Assembly (NCBI GenBank): GCA_004293365.1
Contig: RDYN01000025.1
Location: 55,273-119,272 of the forward strand
Length of the DNA stretch: 64,000 nt
Direction: 5' to 3'
DNA from: Oscillatoriales cyanobacterium
GTDB lineage: Bacteria; Cyanobacteriota; Cyanobacteriia; Cyanobacteriales; Microcoleaceae
Shown: positions 61,512 through 64,000 of the stretch, piece by piece
Position numbering within the stretch: position 1 is the first letter of the stretch
Layout of the letters: every line of letters starts with the position of its first letter
Translations under genes and position numbers: made by a program
Notes under the pieces: model-generated
What the model was told of the DNA's origin: nothing
The model's database searches: none
Seen by the model: only the letters and a program-made list of their open reading frames with translations

Positions 61512-63212
61512 ATGCTGCGACTCGAACACATCAGTAAAATTTATCCCACAGGCGTCGTACTCAAAGATGTCACCTGGGAAGTCAAACCGGGCGATCGCAT
61601 CGGCTTAGTAGGCGTCAACGGTGCCGGCAAATCCACCCAACTCAAAATCATCGCCGGCGAAATGGAACCCACCTCCGGCGAAGTCATTCGCCCCGCCAGC
61701 CTCCACATCGCCTACCTCTCCCAAGAATTTGAAATTGACCCCACCCGCACCGTTAAAGAGGAATTTTGGCGCGCTTTTAGCGAAGCCAATGAAGTTCACG
61801 AATCGCTGATGGAAGTCCATCGAGACTTGGAAAACTCCACCCCAGAAAATCTTGACCAACTGATCCACAAAATGGATCGCTTGCAACGGCAATTTGAAGG
61901 CTTAAACGGCTACGGTTTAGAAGCCCAAATCGAGAAGATTTTACCAGAAATCGGATTTGAACCCGAAGATGGCGATCGATTAGTCAGTGCTTTCAGCGGC
62001 GGCTGGCAAATGCGGATGAGTTTAGGTAAAATTCTCCTCCAAAAACCCGACATCCTGCTGCTGGACGAACCTACCAACCACCTCGACTTAGAAACGATCG
62101 AATGGCTGGAAGTTTACCTCAAAGGGCTGACAACCCCAATGGTAATCGTATCCCACGACCGCGAATTTCTCGATCGGCTCTGCACCCAAATCGTCGAAAC
62201 CGAACGCGGCGTTTCTAGCACCTACCTAGGCAACTATTCGTCTTATTTACTACAAAAAGCAGAAGCCAGAGAAGCCCAACTCAGCGCCTACGAAAGCCAG
62301 CAAAAAGAACTCGAAAAACAGCAAGCATTCGTTGAAAAATTCCGCGCCAGCGCCACTCGCAGCACCCAGGCCAAAAGTCGCGAGAAACAGTTAGACAAAA
62401 TTGAACGCATCGAAGCCCCCACCGGCGGCTTAAAAACCTTGCATTTCCGGTTTCCCCCCGCACCCCGCAGCGGCCGCGAAGTAGCCATAATTGAAAACTT
62501 AGTGCACACCTACGGCGACAAAATCCTATTTTTGGGAGCAGATTTATTAATTGAAAGGGGCGATCGCATTGCATTTCTAGGCCCCAACGGCGCCGGAAAA
62601 TCTACATTGTTGCGCCTGATCATGGGTTTAGAAACGCCCACCGAAGGTACAGTCAAAATGGGAGGCCACAACGTCATCCCCGGTTACTTTGAACAAAATC
62701 AAGCAGAAGCCTTAGATTTGAATAAAAGCGTGATGCAAACCATTCACGACGAAGTACCCGACTGGAAAAATGAAGAAGTGCGGACTTTGTTGGGGCGGTT
62801 CTTGTTTAACGGCGAAACAGTATTCAAACACGTTGGCGCTTTAAGCGGTGGAGAAAAAGCCCGTCTGGCTTTGGCAAAGATGCTGTTGACTCCCGTGAAT
62901 TTGCTAATTTTAGACGAACCGACAAATCACCTCGACATTCCGGCGAAGGAGATGATGGAAGAGGCGATTAAGAATTACGACGGTACGGTAATTATAGTTT
63001 CGCACGATCGCTATTTTATCTCTCAAGTCGCTAACAAAATAGTAGAAGTTCGCGACGGTGAGTTTCGCACTTATCTGGGAGACTACCATTACTATCTAGA
63101 TAAAATAGCAGAAGAGAAAGAACTAGCCAAGTTGGCAAAACTTGAAGCTGAGAAGGCTGCGAAGAAATCGGAGAAGGAAGCGAAGAAGAAAGCGGCGGCA
63201 AAACAAAAGTAA
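61512..63212 (+). CDS. ABC-F family ATPase
   Basis: 566 residues with two nucleotide-binding domains and no membrane part. First Walker A GVNGAGKST (~34-42), signature SGGWQMR, Walker B ILLLDEPTNHLD; a linker with EKQQAFVEKFRASATRSTQAKSREKQLDKIE; second Walker A GPNGAGKST, signature SGGEKARLALA, LILDEPTNHLD. The C-terminal coiled, Lys/Ala-rich tail is common in the Uup/EttA group. These proteins act on the ribosome E site, modulating or rescuing translation. Which subgroup is not decided by sequence alone. Confidence 0.93.
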   Translation: MLRLEHISKIYPTGVVLKDVTWEVKPGDRIGLVGVNGAGKSTQLKIIAGEMEPTSGEVIRPASLHIAYLSQEFEIDPTRTVKEEFWRAFSEANEVHESLMEVHRDLENSTPENLDQLIHKMDRLQRQFEGLNGYGLEAQIEKILPEIGFEPEDGDRLVSAFSGGWQMRMSLGKILLQKPDILLLDEPTNHLDLETIEWLEVYLKGLTTPMVIVSHDREFLDRLCTQIVETERGVSSTYLGNYSSYLLQKAEAREAQLSAYESQQKELEKQQAFVEKFRASATRSTQAKSREKQLDKIERIEAPTGGLKTLHFRFPPAPRSGREVAIIENLVHTYGDKILFLGADLLIERGDRIAFLGPNGAGKSTLLRLIMGLETPTEGTVKMGGHNVIPGYFEQNQAEALDLNKSVMQTIHDEVPDWKNEEVRTLLGRFLFNGETVFKHVGALSGGEKARLALAKMLLTPVNLLILDEPTNHLDIPAKEMMEEAIKNYDGTVIIVSHDRYFISQVANKIVEVRDGEFRTYLGDYHYYLDKIAEEKELAKLAKLEAEKAAKKSEKEAKKKAAAKQK

Positions 63213-63243
63213 GATGAGTTTGGTTAGAGCGGTTGCGTAAAGG

Positions 63244-63314
63244 CCGGGGCGAAGCATTCGGAGACAAATCTTGAAACTTATTGCAGAAATTATCGCCCGA
63301 ATGCTTCTCCCCTA
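63244..63314. repeat. GGGGCGAAGCATTCGG inverted repeat
   Basis: GGGGCGAAGCATTCGG (63246-63261) and CCGAATGCTTCTCCCC (63297-63312) pair with one mismatch in 16 bp. It lies between the ABC-F stop and the next, convergent gene. It could terminate transcription only weakly, since there is no T-run. Confidence 0.75.
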
Positions 63315-63395
63315 CAAGTATATAAATCGTCTTCATGCGATCGCAACTTTTTTACAGTTTTCTTTTGTACGGATAGATAGGAATTTACGCTTTTC

Positions 63396-63824
63396 TTAGC
63401 GCGCATTTCGACCGCCTGATTTTTGTTTGAAGAATGGCTTTTGGGAATTCAGGCATTGCTGCAAATCGCTATCTAAATCTCTGGAAAAACCGGAGTTTTC
63501 TATGTATTTAATTAACTGATTTGCCGGGCCAAAGAAGAGAGTATCTTTATCTTGCTGCCTGAGAACTATACCATCGAATCCGTTGATTTTGTAGGAGTTT
63601 TGCCGGATGGGATCTGCGGTAACGGAAGCTACGGTAACTCCGTTAGGAGAAAAGCCTTTGAAGCAGATTATATTTGCTTTTTGAGCGATCTGAATGTAGC
63701 GAGAACCGCCGCCGTGATAGACTCCTTCTTGTAAGGGTAAAGCAGCTAAAGATTTTTCAGTGGCAAGGGCGATAGAAAATACCGCTATCAATCCCAAATC
63801 GATGCAATAGTGCCAATATTTCAT
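63396..63824 (-). CDS. secreted small protein, function unknown
   Basis: 142 residues. An N-terminal hydrophobic segment (YCIDLGLIAVFSIALATEKSLA) ending AALPLQ is a likely signal peptide, so it is probably periplasmic. The body (GVYHGGGSRYIQIAQKANIICFKGFSPNGVTVASVTADPI) resembles short cyanobacterial exported proteins of unknown function. A cysteine pair (C53, C127) is possible. Convergent with ABC-F. Confidence 0.75.
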   Translation of the reverse strand: MKYWHYCIDLGLIAVFSIALATEKSLAALPLQEGVYHGGGSRYIQIAQKANIICFKGFSPNGVTVASVTADPIRQNSYKINGFDGIVLRQQDKDTLFFGPANQLIKYIENSGFSRDLDSDLQQCLNSQKPFFKQKSGGRNAR

Positions 63825-64000
63825 ATTTGATGTGCGCTTGAAAGAACACAGTAAGATTAGTTCGTAGCAATAAAATTAGTTTGTAGTGAGGACTTTAGTC
63901 CTCTGAATTTGGGTAGTGCCCTGAAGGAAAGGATCGGAGTAAGCTATAATTAGAGAAGTGTTTCCCATAGCGTGATATGACATTAGAAATTAGTTGCCCT
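63825..64000. other. right-edge region with GGACTTTAGTCC repeat
   Basis: A GTTTGTAGTGAGGACTTTAGTCCTCT repeat lies at 63879-63904. ATG at 63977 begins a short open frame cut by the window edge; too little is visible to call it. Confidence 0.5.

Overview
The window looks like a chromosomal segment from a filamentous, non-marine cyanobacterium of the Oscillatoria/Microcoleus/Tychonema type. This rests on dense GCGATCGC (HIP1-like) octamers, on cyanobacterial marker genes (ndhN, crtH, sipA, a DUF4327 gene, xisH/xisI, Uma2, pentapeptide-repeat genes), and on a very large load of short intergenic repeats: 7-bp tandem repeats, AAACCCGGTTT hairpins and GGACTAAAGTCC hairpins. The species assignment is inference; the phylum is secure.

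Layout. 0-9 kb: a partial gene entering from the left, a MITE-like element, a TPR protein, hemL (TTG start), hisIE, the relic of an MFS gene, an SLH/OprB porin gene broken by one in-frame TAA, an intact MFS gene and a small membrane protein. 9-25 kb: split manganese exporter halves, upp, crtH, a RelE/Phd-type toxin-antitoxin pair, a pentapeptide-repeat protein, a large CBS-PAS-PAS-GGDEF-EAL protein, sipA, rbfA, a family 3 glycosidase, a DUF4327 gene, a coiled-coil protein, an ABC ATPase and an HD hydrolase. 25-32 kb: a Uma2 gene, a candidate restriction-modification pair, a two-gene thymidylate module (thymidylate-synthase-like protein overlapping a dCMP deaminase), a Slr1339-like protein, a VWA protein and ndhN.

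32.3-52.3 kb: the S10-spc-alpha ribosomal superoperon in cyanobacterial order (rplC-D-W-B, rpsS, rplV, rpsC, rplP, rpmC, rpsQ, rplN-X-E, rpsH, rplF-R, rpsE, rplO, secY, adk, infA, rpmJ, rpsM-K, rpoA, rplQ, truA, rplM, rpsI, rpmE, prfA). rpsN and rpmD are absent from the cluster. Two candidate promoters are visible, one before rplC and one before rpmJ, each with a long, strongly foldable leader. Almost every spacer that is not an overlap is stretched to 70-260 bp and filled with different 7-bp repeats, several arranged as hairpin arms.

52.3-61.3 kb: an accessory island. It holds three tandem XRE-type regulators, two paralogous proteins (HTH + pentapeptide + nuclease-like domain) flanking an Rpn-family nuclease gene, a Ser/Asp/Gly/Tyr-rich low-complexity protein followed by two membrane-protein genes, a HicA/HicB pair, and a xisH/xisI locus where xisH has two in-frame stops and the neighbouring small regulator-like gene has one. 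An ABC-F ATPase and a secreted small protein close the window.

The strongest leads are the repeat-filled ribosomal operon with its folded leaders, the duplicated HTH-pentapeptide-nuclease proteins around the Rpn gene, the low-complexity/membrane-protein trio, and a run of genes broken only by in-frame nonsense codons.
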